Counted from the stretch's first letter, positions 1 through 9,399 are shown. The stretch is DNA of 55,930 nucleotides from Nostoc sp. JL33 (GCF_017114985.1 NZ_JABXKP010000101.1:1-55930); one strand, 5' to 3'. Program-made: numbers and translations. Notes: generated by a model from the sequence alone, not told the origin.

Positions 1-55
1 GAATACTAGTAAGTCTTCCTAATTTACTAGCTACCCCGACTTATTGAGCCGATAC

Positions 56-119
56 TCAATTAATTTATCCTAAGTTTGGCTAATCCAGATGTTTTTTTCT
101 CGCTCGTGAGAAATCCGGG
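56..119. repeat. 64-bp inverted repeat, left copy
   Basis: These 64 bases are the exact reverse complement of 55820-55883 at the other end of the window. The match stops abruptly on both sides. Around this copy I see no intact gene, whereas the right copy overlaps the 3' end of an alpha/beta hydrolase gene. It could be a small mobile repeat or the scar of a large inversion. Confidence 0.9.
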
Positions 120-302
120 GGTAGTGTTGTGGAGCATCGCCAAATTTGTGAATGAAGAATAAGTGTTCTCTGTTGAAGACTCTTGGTTAATGTTCGTCTC
201 AATAGTTTTCTTACTTATCAAAGGTGCGGATAGCTTTGGAATAGCGGATCAAAATTAGATGCGATCGCAGCTATTTTTGGTACTTTTAAAAAGTATTTAA
301 TT

Positions 303-346
303 CCATCCAAAAGAACCTGATAATTGAAAGTCGAAATAGCGTAGTA
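303..346 (-). pseudogene. fossil of a fatty-acid-hydroxylase-like gene
   Basis: The reverse strand reads YYAISTFNYQVLLDG. This closely matches HYAILTFNPQVLLDG inside the intact gene at 7163-7663, and the DNA differs at only a few positions. The similarity fades on both sides, so this is a short decayed duplicate. The rest of 1-427 holds the 64-bp repeat and no other gene I can recognise. Confidence 0.55.
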
Positions 347-427
347 TCAGAACAAGCTACGCCCGTTGCGGATAAATTAGCACTACCAAGTACTGCGATC
401 GCAGGTGAAAAGCATTCAAGACTTTCC

Positions 428-805
428 TCAAAAGCCCAACACCTGCTTTGATTTTTCAAGTACTTCTTTGGGGCGAAATGGTTTGGTTAGATATAAATCT
501 GCACCAACCTCAAGTCCTTTTTGTTTATCAAATTCCTGCCCTTTAGCTGTCAAAATAATAATGTAGATATCAGTCATTTGCAGGTCGTGTTTAACAATGT
601 GACAGACTTGCAGACCATTCATTTTAGGCATCATCACATCGAGAAAAACTAGATTTGGTTTTTCAATTTTAATAGTTTCGAGAGCTTCTTCTCCATTTCT
701 AGCAGTTAGAAGTTCAACACCCTCGTCTTCTAATGCTTCTAGGGCTTGTTCCATCAAAATCAAGATATTCGGTTCATCGTCAACAATCAGAATTTTCTGG
801 GTCAT
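428..805 (-). CDS. single-domain response regulator
   Basis: A 125-residue stand-alone receiver domain of the CheY type, expected to relay phosphate in the cytoplasm. The acidic pair is D9/D10, the phosphoacceptor is D56 in LVFLDVMMP, the switch Thr is T86 and the conserved Lys is K108 in LTKPF. There is no output domain, so it probably acts by protein contact or as a phosphorelay shuttle. It lies 148 bases downstream of the hybrid kinase gene on the same strand, which makes that kinase the natural partner. The gap between them holds Nostoc-type repeats of the form ttttagattt. Family assignment is secure; the output is unknown. Confidence 0.93.
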   Translation of the reverse strand: MTQKILIVDDEPNILILMEQALEALEDEGVELLTARNGEEALETIKIEKPNLVFLDVMMPKMNGLQVCHIVKHDLQMTDIYIIILTAKGQEFDKQKGLEVGADLYLTKPFRPKEVLEKSKQVLGF

Positions 806-953
806 ACAATTTTAGATTTTTGATTTTAGATTGAAGAAAAGAAAAGAGCAATCAAGTCACTGGCTCTGTCATTTAATTTTAGATTTTGAACTTCAATTCC
901 ATTTTCCAAAATTTAAAATCTAAAATTCGGTAAGCAATCCCCAATTGATGCAA

Positions 954-3900
954 TTAGCGATCAGACAGGATGATGAAGAATACATTCTCTAAGTCTTTCT
1001 CAAAGCGTAGGGCTTTCACCATGTCGGCTTCTTGAGAGAAAATAGAATCGATGATGATCATGTCAGGTTTGGCTGACCGAGCTTTATGGATGCATTCTTG
1101 CGGATCGGAGGCTTCAATCACGCTGTATCCCTGAGTTTGTAGTACATCCGATAAGGTTTTTAAGGTTGAGGCATTTTTATCCACAACCAATACCTTTTTA
1201 CTGGAAGTACCTTGGGAAAGCAATGAGCCAATTTCCTTGAGGAGTTTCTCTGGGTCAATGGGCTTGGTGAGATAGCGATCAATGCCAATGTGGTAGCCCC
1301 GTTCCTTGTTTTCAACAATCGACAGAATAATGATCGGAATGTCTGCGGTCTGGGGATCATTTTTGAGAACGGCTGCCACGTCGAAGCCGTTGATTTGGGG
1401 CATCATCACGTCCAAGAGAATCAGGTCGGGACGGGCTATTTTAATTTGATGAATCGCATCTACGCCGTCTTTCGCTTCCCGAACATTGTAGCCTTCGGTT
1501 TCCAGTTGTTGACGAAGCAATTCCCGAATGTTGACATCATCATCCACTACCAGAATTGTTTTGCTGTTTTGATTCAGCACAGGGTTTGTGATAATAACGT
1601 GTTCTTTGAGTTGTTTGACTAGCGCATCCAGATTCAAATTAGCAGTGGTTTTGCGATCGCTGGCGTAGGTGGGAATGATGAAGGAGAATGTGCTACCCTT
1701 ACCTGGTTCACTCTCAACCCAGATTCTACCGCCGTGATGATCGACGATTTGTTTACAGATGGGTAGCCCTAACCCTGTGCCTTTGGGTTTGTCGGTGAGG
1801 GTGTCGCCAACTTGGCGGAATTTCTCAAACACTTTTGGCTGGTCTTCAGGTGTAATGCCAACGCCTGTGTCAATGACGCTGATGCAAACACCGTCGTTTC
1901 CTTGTTTGACGCGGCAGACGACAGAACCGGATTCGGTAAACTTAACGGCATTGGAAATCAGGTTGATTAAAACTTGCAGCAGACGATTGCGATCGCCTAC
2001 TATCTGAGGCAGTCCAGGTTCAATCTCGCTAACCAATTGCAAGCCATTGTTTTCAAACAACCCGGCGGTAGAATTGGTTGCCCAATCGAGTAATTCGCTC
2101 GGATCAATCGGCTGCATCTGCCATTCCACCTTACCTGCTTCCATCTTGGCGATATCTAAGACATCGTTAATCAAAGATGTCAGCCGTTCTGCTTCCGACA
2201 CAATAATGTTGAGATTGTCAGCCACCCGCTTGATTGTTTTCTGAAGTTTACGGTCTTCGCTAGGAAGCATTGGGAACACATCCGTTTGCAGCTTTTCTTG
2301 AATGATCGAGGCAAAACCGAGGACAGAAGTTAGTGGTGTCCGCAGTTCATGGGAAACCGTAGAGATGAAATCGGTTTTCATCTGATCGATTTCCTTTTCC
2401 GCCGTCACATCTCGAATCAGCAGCGCCGAACCGAAGCAGGCATCGAATTCCTGATCTGCCGTCTTTTTGAAAATGGCGGTCGCCACTGCCTGACCAATGC
2501 GTTCCTTCGTCAGTGCAACTTCGGCAGAGAACACTTCTTTGGGATGGGACTGAGTTCGTGCAACCAGGTCTGCTAAACCAGATATCGGCAGTTCTCGGTA
2601 GTGACTGTTGAGGGCAATGCCTGTCAATCCATACATGGATAAAAAGGCAGGATTGAAGTGGGTAATTTGTCCGGTGGTATCTGTGACTAACAAACCATCC
2701 GCTAAGTTATCTAAAATGGCATTTAACCCCTGCGCTTCTGCTAGGGTATTTTGCAGGGCAGATGTCCGCTCGACAATTCTGGCTTCCAGTTCTTGATTGA
2801 GTTGCCGCAGAGCGATTTCTGCTTGTTTGCGGGCAGTGATATCGGTATTGATTTCCAGCATGGCGCAGGGTTGACCGGATAAATTTCGTTGCAAAGTCCA
2901 ACGGCTTTGAACTGTGATCGATCTGCCCTCGTGCGTGATGTGTTTCAGTTCTCCTTCCCAAGTGCCCTGCCGTAAAAACTCTGGTAGAAGTTCTTCTAAA
3001 GGTTTTGGAAAGGTTGATTTCAGAAATGTGTGAATGTATTGGTCTTTCACGAACTCACGCGTCCAACCGTAAAGCCTTTCGGCACCCTGATTCCAGTAAG
3101 AGATTTTGTCGCTCATGTCGCGGACAATGATCGCATCGCTGGAATGATTTAACATATCCAATAAATGTTGATTTTCAGCTTCTGCCAGCTTGCGATCGTG
3201 AATATCAGTACAGGTGCCAATCCACTCGCGAATACTGTCGTCTTCTTCCAGGACGGGGGCACCACAGACAGAGAAGTACCGGTATGTGCCATCCTTGCCA
3301 CGCAGCCGATATTCAGTTTGGTAGATACCTCGGTTCGCCACAGCAGCATTCCAAACTTCTGCGGAGCTGGCACGGTCATCGGGGTGAATCGAATCAATCC
3401 AGCCCCAACCCTCAATTTCAGCTTCGCTCTGCCCCGTATAGGCTATCCAGGTGAGCATTTCACTGCTTATTCCCAGTCCTTCCGGGGTTGCTCCCCAGAC
3501 AATCTGTGAAGTAGCAGTTACTAACGAGCCATATCGTTCTTTAAGTCCCTGATTTTTGGCTTCTGCCAGCTTGCGATCGTGAATATCGGTGCAGGTGCCA
3601 ATCCATTCTCGAACGCTACCGTCTGCTTCAAGTATGGGGGTGCCACAGACAGAAAAGTGGCGGTAGCTGCCATCCTTGCCACGCAGCCGATATTCGGTTT
3701 GAAACAGACTCTGATTCGCCACAGCATTACTCCAGGCTTGGGCTGTGTGGGTACGGTCATCGGGGTAAATGGAATCGAGCCAGCCCCAACCCGCGATTTC
3801 ATCTGCACTCTGACCTGTGTACGCTAACCAGGTAGACATTTCACTGCTCACCGCCAGTCCTCCAGGCGTAGTCACCCAGACAATTTGTGAGCTGGCAGTT

Positions 3901-4343
3901 ACCAGAGAGCGAAACCGTTCTTCGCTTCGTTGCAGAATTTGTTCTCCTAGCTTGCGATCGTGAATGTCGGTGCAGATGCCAATCCACTCGCGAATGCTAC
4001 CATCTACTTCCAGAATGGGGGCACCACAGACAGAAAAGTGGCGGTAGCTGCCGTCTTTGCCACAAATTCGGTATTCGGTTTGATAGAGGCTGCGGTTGGC
4101 CACGGCTGCACCCCACGCAAGGGCTATGCGATCGCGATCGTCGGCATGAACGGCATCAATCCAGCCGCCGTTCTCAGCTTCAGCTAGACTTTGACCTGTA
4201 TAAGCTATCCAGCTTGCCAGTTCAAAATATATTCCTTGTGGTGTGGATACCCAGACAATTTGTGTGGTAGCTGTCACCAGCGAGCGATACCTTTCTTCGC
4301 TATGTTTTAAGATTTTTTTGTATTCATCAAGTTGGCTAGACAT
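954..4343 (-). CDS. PAS-rich hybrid sensor histidine kinase with two receivers
   Basis: A 1129-residue cytoplasmic hybrid kinase. Three near-identical PAS/PAC units occupy about residues 17-133, 141-259 and 268-388; each ends in a REWIG-CTDIHDRKL-like motif. Two more PAS domains lie at about 393-512 and 540-650. The HisKA motif FISTVSHELRTPL has phospho-His H665. The ATPase domain has the N box near 794-799, DTGVGI at 825-830 and GTGLGL at 855-860. Receiver 1 (about 929-1040) has phosphoacceptor D978 and K1028. Receiver 2 (1050-1129) has D1099 but stops just after beta-strand 4, without the conserved Lys, so it is truncated. I see no membrane segment. The signal is probably sensed by the PAS repeats; the ligand is unknown. 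It is followed by the single receiver at 428-805. Confidence 0.93.
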   Translation of the reverse strand: MSSQLDEYKKILKHSEERYRSLVTATTQIVWVSTPQGIYFELASWIAYTGQSLAEAENGGWIDAVHADDRDRIALAWGAAVANRSLYQTEYRICGKDGSYRHFSVCGAPILEVDGSIREWIGICTDIHDRKLGEQILQRSEERFRSLVTASSQIVWVTTPGGLAVSSEMSTWLAYTGQSADEIAGWGWLDSIYPDDRTHTAQAWSNAVANQSLFQTEYRLRGKDGSYRHFSVCGTPILEADGSVREWIGTCTDIHDRKLAEAKNQGLKERYGSLVTATSQIVWGATPEGLGISSEMLTWIAYTGQSEAEIEGWGWIDSIHPDDRASSAEVWNAAVANRGIYQTEYRLRGKDGTYRYFSVCGAPVLEEDDSIREWIGTCTDIHDRKLAEAENQHLLDMLNHSSDAIIVRDMSDKISYWNQGAERLYGWTREFVKDQYIHTFLKSTFPKPLEELLPEFLRQGTWEGELKHITHEGRSITVQSRWTLQRNLSGQPCAMLEINTDITARKQAEIALRQLNQELEARIVERTSALQNTLAEAQGLNAILDNLADGLLVTDTTGQITHFNPAFLSMYGLTGIALNSHYRELPISGLADLVARTQSHPKEVFSAEVALTKERIGQAVATAIFKKTADQEFDACFGSALLIRDVTAEKEIDQMKTDFISTVSHELRTPLTSVLGFASIIQEKLQTDVFPMLPSEDRKLQKTIKRVADNLNIIVSEAERLTSLINDVLDIAKMEAGKVEWQMQPIDPSELLDWATNSTAGLFENNGLQLVSEIEPGLPQIVGDRNRLLQVLINLISNAVKFTESGSVVCRVKQGNDGVCISVIDTGVGITPEDQPKVFEKFRQVGDTLTDKPKGTGLGLPICKQIVDHHGGRIWVESEPGKGSTFSFIIPTYASDRKTTANLNLDALVKQLKEHVIITNPVLNQNSKTILVVDDDVNIRELLRQQLETEGYNVREAKDGVDAIHQIKIARPDLILLDVMMPQINGFDVAAVLKNDPQTADIPIIILSIVENKERGYHIGIDRYLTKPIDPEKLLKEIGSLLSQGTSSKKVLVVDKNASTLKTLSDVLQTQGYSVIEASDPQECIHKARSAKPDMIIIDSIFSQEADMVKALRFEKDLENVFFIILSDR

Positions 4344-4356
4344 AGTTGAAGTTTCT

Positions 4357-6342
4357 TTAGTGGTCGGTGTGGTTAGGGTTAGGACAACTGAACCAGGACA
4401 ACAAAGTGGCGTAAAGTTTTAACGAAATTGGGTTACGTTGAAACATCTGATAAATTTGCTCTGGTGATGCAGCGCCCAGGTTTGGACTCTGCTCTGAAAG
4501 TCGCTGAATCAGTTGATTATGGCGGATTAGCAAATCCGTCGGTTTAAGCATTGGAGTTGTTGATGAAATGAAGCCGTCGGCATCGGCAGGGGAAGTTGGC
4601 AAGGCAGAGGTGCTATTTTGTTCTTGAGCAGCGTCCACCAATACACAATTTACCGGGATCTGAATCCAGAATTCTGTCCCTTCACCCAGGCCAGAGCGAC
4701 ACTTAAGAAATCCCTGGTGTCTGCTGACAATAATTTGGTAACTAATTGCCATACCTAATCCGGTTCCCTTGCCAATCTCTTTTGTGGTGAAGAAGGGATC
4801 GTAAATGCGGCGGATGACATCCTCCTTCATGCCTGGCCCGTTATCGGCAATGCGAATCACCACAAACTGGTTGTCAAGGATTTCAGTACGAATGCTGATT
4901 TGGGGAGTAGGAGGGGATATTTCTTTATGGTTACTGAGCGTAGCCGTTGGCGCAGCCTCTCGTAGAGAAGTATTCCCCATTCCCTCTTCCAGTGCATCAA
5001 TGGCATTTGCCAGGACGTTCATAAATACTTGATTCAACTGTCCTGGGTAGCATTCAATCAGTGGAAGTTTGCCATAGTCTTTGACAATTTCAATTTTCGG
5101 TCGGCGAACATCTACTTTCAGGCGATGATGAAGAATCATCAGCGTCCCATCGATGCCATCGTGGATGTTGACGGCTTTCATTTCTGCTTCGTCATGGCGG
5201 GAGAAGTTTTTCAGAGATTGGACAATTTCCACAATCCGACTTGTGCCCAGTTTCATCGAATCTAGCAGTTTGGGAAGATCCTGCATGATAAATTCCAGGT
5301 CTATATTTTCTAACTCTGATTCCAGTTCTGGAGGAGCAACAGGTAGGAATTTCTGATACTTTTCCAACAGGTGCAACAAGTCTTGGGCGTATTCGACAAC
5401 ATATCTTAAATTGCCGTAAATAAAGTTAACCGGGTTGTTGATTTCGTGGGCAACTCCGGCAATGAGTTGCCCTAGACTAGACATTTTTTCGCTTTGGATT
5501 AACTGAGTTTGCGCCAATTGCAATTCATTGAGAGCTTGCTGAAGCCTCTGTGTCTGGGCTTTTGCCTGGACGGCTGCTTGAGTGCTTTGCTCGTAAAGCA
5601 TAGCTTTGTCAATAGCGATCGCTGTTTGAGAGGCAAAAATACTCACAAGCTTCAGGTGTTCAGCCTTGTATGAGTCAGTTTTGGTTCCAATAGCGATCGC
5701 TCCCAGCACCCGCTCCTTGGCTCGCAACGGTACACAAATCAGGGCGCTAACGTTTTCTTGCCCCTCTAATCGAGGATCGGCTTGCACATCATTGATGAGT
5801 TCTGCCCGGTTGAATTGGACAATGTTGCCAATAATTCCCTTACCTGGTTCCGGCTGAGTGTGGTTAAAAAATACTCCAAATTCGGCAATGATTTCAAATG
5901 CAGTTGCATCTGGACTCAGAAGCAAAATCATCCCCGCAGACGATTCAATTAATTGACTCAATTCCTGAAGTACAAGTTGGGCAATCTGTCGCCTATCCAA
6001 ACTTGTTGTCAGTTTAGTCGAGATATCCTCAAACAAATCAATTTCCTGATATCGCTCTAGCAATTCTATAGCGAGTTCTTTCTTCTCAGTTTCCTGTTTT
6101 GCCAGAAACGAGAGCAAAGTCGCAAGTAAAGTTACCTGTTCTCCCCCAACAACCCAACCAATGATTTCTCCTGATACCTCGATTGGATATCGGGTTTTTG
6201 CAGTTTGCTCCCCAATGCTAATTAGTTTCGTGCCGTCTAGCAGTTCAACATCAATCGCCATGTTGAGCTGATAGACTAAGTTATCAACCAGAGATGGCAA
6301 CTCTTTTTTGTTAAAAATCTTTCTGAGGCTAACTGCGGCCAT
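4357..6342 (-). CDS. GAF-domain sensor histidine kinase
   Basis: I chose the ATG at 6342 because GAGG lies about seven bases upstream; a longer frame reaches 6381 without such a site. In the longer-frame numbering the GAF domain spans about 125-265, followed by a coiled coil at 262-298. The HisKA motif is EKMSSLGQLIAGVAHEINNP with H312, and the ATPase domain has DNGPGM and GTGLGM. About 75 residues after the ATPase domain resemble nothing I know. The core is the cyanobacterial group with NPVNFIYGNL after the phospho-His, also seen at 19327-22059 and 46162-47481. It sits 13 bases upstream of the PAS hybrid kinase on the same strand, so the two are probably co-transcribed. The sensed signal is unknown. 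Confidence 0.9.
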   Translation of the reverse strand: MAAVSLRKIFNKKELPSLVDNLVYQLNMAIDVELLDGTKLISIGEQTAKTRYPIEVSGEIIGWVVGGEQVTLLATLLSFLAKQETEKKELAIELLERYQEIDLFEDISTKLTTSLDRRQIAQLVLQELSQLIESSAGMILLLSPDATAFEIIAEFGVFFNHTQPEPGKGIIGNIVQFNRAELINDVQADPRLEGQENVSALICVPLRAKERVLGAIAIGTKTDSYKAEHLKLVSIFASQTAIAIDKAMLYEQSTQAAVQAKAQTQRLQQALNELQLAQTQLIQSEKMSSLGQLIAGVAHEINNPVNFIYGNLRYVVEYAQDLLHLLEKYQKFLPVAPPELESELENIDLEFIMQDLPKLLDSMKLGTSRIVEIVQSLKNFSRHDEAEMKAVNIHDGIDGTLMILHHRLKVDVRRPKIEIVKDYGKLPLIECYPGQLNQVFMNVLANAIDALEEGMGNTSLREAAPTATLSNHKEISPPTPQISIRTEILDNQFVVIRIADNGPGMKEDVIRRIYDPFFTTKEIGKGTGLGMAISYQIIVSRHQGFLKCRSGLGEGTEFWIQIPVNCVLVDAAQEQNSTSALPTSPADADGFISSTTPMLKPTDLLIRHNQLIQRLSEQSPNLGAASPEQIYQMFQRNPISLKLYATLLSWFSCPNPNHTDH

Positions 6343-6754
6343 AGAATACCTCATAAGCAGCAAGTTGCAAATTGACCGCATTCAAGCCAACTCGGTTATT
6401 ACAGCTATTTTCAAGTAAGTAAACTCGCGGGGTAGGGTACAGCAATGCTATGCCCCTACAACATATGTGGTTCAAATAAATGAAAACTGCTGTAATTTTA
6501 TCTGCCACCTCTACCGCTAAGTCTCCCAAAACAGACATTTTCTCACTTTGTACCAGTTGCGATCGCGCCTGTTGATAAAGCCCGTTCGCGTAGCGTCTCC
6601 TTGGCGTAGCCTCTCGTAGAGAAGAGTTGCCTACACTGTATTGCAACCCTCTGCCTCCTGTCTCCTGCCTCCTGCCTTCTTCACCGTAGCTATCTGTACC
6701 CCTTCGGATCAGCAAGCTATGCCCAGCATCTTTGGAAAAGAGAGAAATTGTCAT
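6329..6754 (-). pseudogene. decayed histidine-kinase fragment
   Basis: This open frame of 141 codons contains QLVQSEKMSVLGDLAVEV followed by ADKIT and VFIYLN. That is a worn version of the HisKA signature of the next gene (QLIQSEKMSSLGQLIAGV, AHEIN, NFIYGN). The phospho-His position is lost. The upstream half reads through two Nostoc repeat elements (a cctcctgtct-type minisatellite and a cgtagcgtctcc-type repeat), so it is not ordinary coding sequence. I read it as the remains of a duplicated kinase. A functional small protein cannot be excluded. Confidence 0.45.
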
Positions 6755-6949
6755 AAAAATCTAGTAATATAATAATTTACTAATTAAGACTAGTTTTCCC
6801 AAAAAGATTGGCGATATAACAGCGAAGTTGAGCAGTAGCAAATACCTTTAAACTCTCTACCAGAGGCGTGCTTCCGTCTCGTGTAACTCGCTTACTTTTG
6901 GATTAGTTCTAGAAACACTATAAAGAAAAGTTTCATAATTCGATAAAGG

Positions 6950-6967
6950 CATAGATTTAAATCTATG
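6950..6967. repeat. 18-bp perfect palindrome
   Basis: The sequence catagatttaaatctatg is a perfect palindrome in the gene-free stretch 6755-7066. I see no coding sequence in that stretch. It could be a protein-binding site or a cruciform. Confidence 0.5.
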
Positions 6968-7066
6968 GTCAATTCATGTCTGGAAATTGGCAATCAGCTT
7001 TTTTGAGTATATAGGTCAGCGCATTTCTGAGACTGGAATAATCCCCTTTCTGGCAAAACATAAAAT

Positions 7067-7131
7067 AAAGTAAGAAAATCAGCTGCGATACCTTCGGTAA
7101 GCTTCGCTAACGCAGCTGATTTTCTTACTTT
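7067..7131. repeat. 21-bp perfect hairpin
   Basis: The arms at 7067-7087 and 7111-7131 are exact reverse complements around a 23-base loop, and the loop carries a common Nostoc repeat motif (cggtaagcttcgctaacg type). It lies 30 bases after the end of the hydroxylase-like gene on the minus strand, so it may stop transcription of that gene. It may also be a non-autonomous mobile repeat. Confidence 0.65.
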
Positions 7132-7162
7132 TAAAAAGTATTTAGTTAAGCGGTAGCTTCAG

Positions 7163-7663
7163 TTAGATCCGAGAGTAGCGAAAACGAAGTCTGATTAGCC
7201 GTAGCCAGCGTAACCAAAATTGTGCAGGTTGTTCAAAGAAAGTGAAAATATCACCGAAACCCAAATTAGTTTTGTGATGATGTAACCAGTGTCTTTCAGG
7301 AGTAGTAATAAATAGAATTTGACATAAAATATTTACAGGCTTTGAAGTTTGCCAACCCAATACACTTATGTGTCTCCACCATACATGAAACTGACCCAGC
7401 AGTAATCCAGAGATCACGCCAATCGGAGAGAAAGACCACAAGACTACTGCTATGAGTACATAAGGCAAAGCTCCCAAGATACCATCTAAAAGAACCTGGG
7501 GATTAAAAGTCAAAATAGCGTAGTGACGGAAATCCTTCTTCCAGGAGTGGTGTGTTTTTAAATGAAGGCTACCAAAAACGTGCTCGGGTACGTGGTAAAA
7601 AAATGTAGAGAGAAAATCGCCAAAAAACAGTAATAACCAAGCAACAGCAATAGCCTCAAGCAT
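7163..7663 (-). CDS. fatty acid hydroxylase / sterol desaturase superfamily protein
   Basis: A 166-residue membrane protein. The His clusters expected for a di-iron site are visible: HLKTHH (about residues 33-38), HVWWRH (about 93-98) and HWLHHH (about 124-129), plus single His residues near 24 and 28. Two or three hydrophobic segments separate them. The superfamily includes C-4 methylsterol oxidases, carotenoid hydroxylases and alkylglycerol monooxygenases; this member is short and close to the catalytic core only. The substrate cannot be told from sequence; a lipid or carotenoid is likely. A decayed piece of a second copy lies at 303-346. A perfect hairpin follows the stop codon. Confidence 0.8.
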   Translation of the reverse strand: MLEAIAVAWLLLFFGDFLSTFFYHVPEHVFGSLHLKTHHSWKKDFRHYAILTFNPQVLLDGILGALPYVLIAVVLWSFSPIGVISGLLLGQFHVWWRHISVLGWQTSKPVNILCQILFITTPERHWLHHHKTNLGFGDIFTFFEQPAQFWLRWLRLIRLRFRYSRI

Positions 7664-8167
7664 TTGTATTCCTCAAGTAAGTTAAGAAAACTCCACAGAA
7701 AATATCCAAATGTCATGCTTGCGCTTAGACACCTGGTTTTCCGGTATCTAAGCAGCACCTGTGCGTCTCATCGGTCTACGCTCCAGTTAATTTGGCTCAG
7801 AGTATATGTAATTGGGTCAGTTGCAGTTTCATGAATCTCCGCTCCTTAATGCAGTCAACAGCAACTCGTAATAACCTCCAATTTGACTTCTAGCTCTGGG
7901 TTAATGGTAGGAATACATCTAAAACCCGATGGGAATACAGTATTTTACCATACTTACTACATAATCTTCTTACTAAGGCATACAGAGTAAGCAAAGGTTG
8001 AGTTAAAGTTAGTACAAATTTAGGTTAAGGCTTTCTTCAACATTGTGAATTCTAAATTGATTGCAATAAGGTATCTTGACACATGCCAAATTTAGGTTAC
8101 TTTCCAGTTGGGAAGGAAGGTAAAATCAGAATTTGAAACTATAATTAGACGATTTATCTGTTTGGGC
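7664..8167. other. gene-free stretch
   Basis: I see no convincing coding sequence, RNA gene or repeat here. It should hold the promoter of the minus-strand gene ending at 7663. Confidence 0.4.
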
Positions 8168-8314
8168 ATGAACAAAAAGTAGGCGGTCAAGCGAATCACG
8201 ATAAACCTGGCATCAAATGAAGCCAAGAACCTGGAAAAGTATTGTAAACAGACAGGCAGTCCAGCAACGGATGTGATTCGAGAACTCATTCGAGCCTTGC
8301 CATTAACAAAATAA
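8168..8314 (+). pseudogene. ribbon-helix-helix (CopG/Arc-like) gene with an early amber codon
   Basis: The frame starts ATG AAC AAA AAG, then meets TAG at 8180, then continues open for 43 codons to TAA at 8312. The continued frame reads VKRITINLASNEAKNLEKYC and ends DVIRELIRALPLTK. That is a typical small RHH DNA-binding or antitoxin fold: one beta strand with alternating residues and two helices. No ATG, GTG or TTG occurs in frame between the amber codon and the conserved strand. The gene is therefore probably dead, unless the amber is read through. No toxin gene is adjacent. Confidence 0.6.
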
Positions 8315-8391
8315 AAGTAGATTTGCGAACTATTTCACCTTGGTTTATTCTCAAGATATAAGCATGAAAATTTAGTTGAATTGGAGGTATT

Positions 8392-8586
8392 ATTTTTACT
8401 ACTACCTCTGCAACCGAAAAAGTTACGGATGGCTCTCGCGGTTCACCTTACCAATCTTTTAGCAGCCGAGAAGTTCCGCGTTACCCTGATAGAGAAGAAA
8501 TGTTCAGAGACTTCATTCAACAACAGTGGATGTGGCGATGCCTGCGGCGGGCTGCGCCAACGCAGATGGGTTCAGCCATATTTTAG
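8392..8586 (+). CDS. short protein-like frame without a standard start
   Basis: An open frame begins after a stop at 8377 and runs to TAG at 8584. Its residues look protein-like: TTTSATEKVTDGSRGSPYQS, then FSSREVPRYPDREEMFRDFI. A strong GGAGG lies at 8383-8387, but the only codon at usable distance is ATT at 8392. The last 15 codons run into a common Nostoc repeat (gcctgcggcgggctgcg type), so the natural C-terminus may be lost. I do not recognise the family. Either this is a truncated pseudogene or it uses an unusual ATT start. Confidence 0.3.
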   Translation: MFTTTSATEKVTDGSRGSPYQSFSSREVPRYPDREEMFRDFIQQQWMWRCLRRAAPTQMGSAIF

Positions 8587-8632
8587 TTTATGAAAACTGA
8601 ACACTATTAATCAAGCTCTGGAGTAGAAAAAG

Positions 8633-9328
8633 GTGATTGACTTCAATCAGTACAAGGCTTTAACTTTCGATTGTTACGGAACGCTGATTGATTGGGAGAA
8701 CGGCATCTTAGGGGTGCTAAAGCCACTTCTGCTGGCACATAATACTAATTTGGATGACAATCAAATTCTGGAACTGTTTGCTGAATTTGAAGCAGAACTG
8801 GAAAAAGGAGAATATATCAAATATCGGGAAGTTTTGAAGAGAGTAGTCCAGAAATTTGGTGAACGATTTGGCTTTGAGCCAACTGCTGACGAACTAAATT
8901 CACTTGCTGATTCGATTCAGGATTGGCTGCCTTTTCCCGATACAATTGAGGCACTTAAAACCCTCACTTCAAAGTTTAAGCTGGTAATTATCTCAAATGT
9001 AGATGACGATCTCTTTGCTTTCTCGGCAAAGCACTTGCAGGTGGAATTTGACCAGATAATCACAGCAGAACAGACAAAAAGCTACAAACCCTCTTTAAAC
9101 AACTTCAGAGTGGCTATTGAGAGAATTGATTTGCCGCTAGAGCAGATATTACACGTTGCTGCTAGTGTATATCACGATATCGTTACAGCCAAATCTCTGG
9201 GACTATCAGCAGTCTGGGTAAACCGTCGCCGAGATCAAAAAGGACTTTATACCACAGGTTCAGCAGTAAGTCAACCTGATTTAGAAGTGCCGGATTTAAA
9301 GACTCTCGCTGTTTTGAGTTCAAAGTAG
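8633..9328 (+). CDS. HAD-superfamily hydrolase, haloacid dehalogenase type II-like
   Basis: A 231-residue soluble hydrolase with a GTG start. Motif I is TFDCYGTLIDW with nucleophile D13. Motif II is VIISNVDD, motif III is the Lys in KSYKPS, and the late acidic motif reads VYHDIVTAK followed by LGLSAVWVNRR. The HVAASVYHD pattern fits the haloacid dehalogenase type II and related phosphatase group. Length is normal for that group. The substrate is unknown; a 2-haloacid or a small phosphate ester is possible. The next gene starts 332 bases downstream, so it appears to be transcribed alone. Confidence 0.88.
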   Translation: MIDFNQYKALTFDCYGTLIDWENGILGVLKPLLLAHNTNLDDNQILELFAEFEAELEKGEYIKYREVLKRVVQKFGERFGFEPTADELNSLADSIQDWLPFPDTIEALKTLTSKFKLVIISNVDDDLFAFSAKHLQVEFDQIITAEQTKSYKPSLNNFRVAIERIDLPLEQILHVAASVYHDIVTAKSLGLSAVWVNRRRDQKGLYTTGSAVSQPDLEVPDLKTLAVLSSK

Positions 9329-9399
9329 TTTGCTGATCTTAATTTAATCACGGGAGGAACAAAAAGTATTCATAACCTCGTGAGAGCGTTGCTTTCCCG

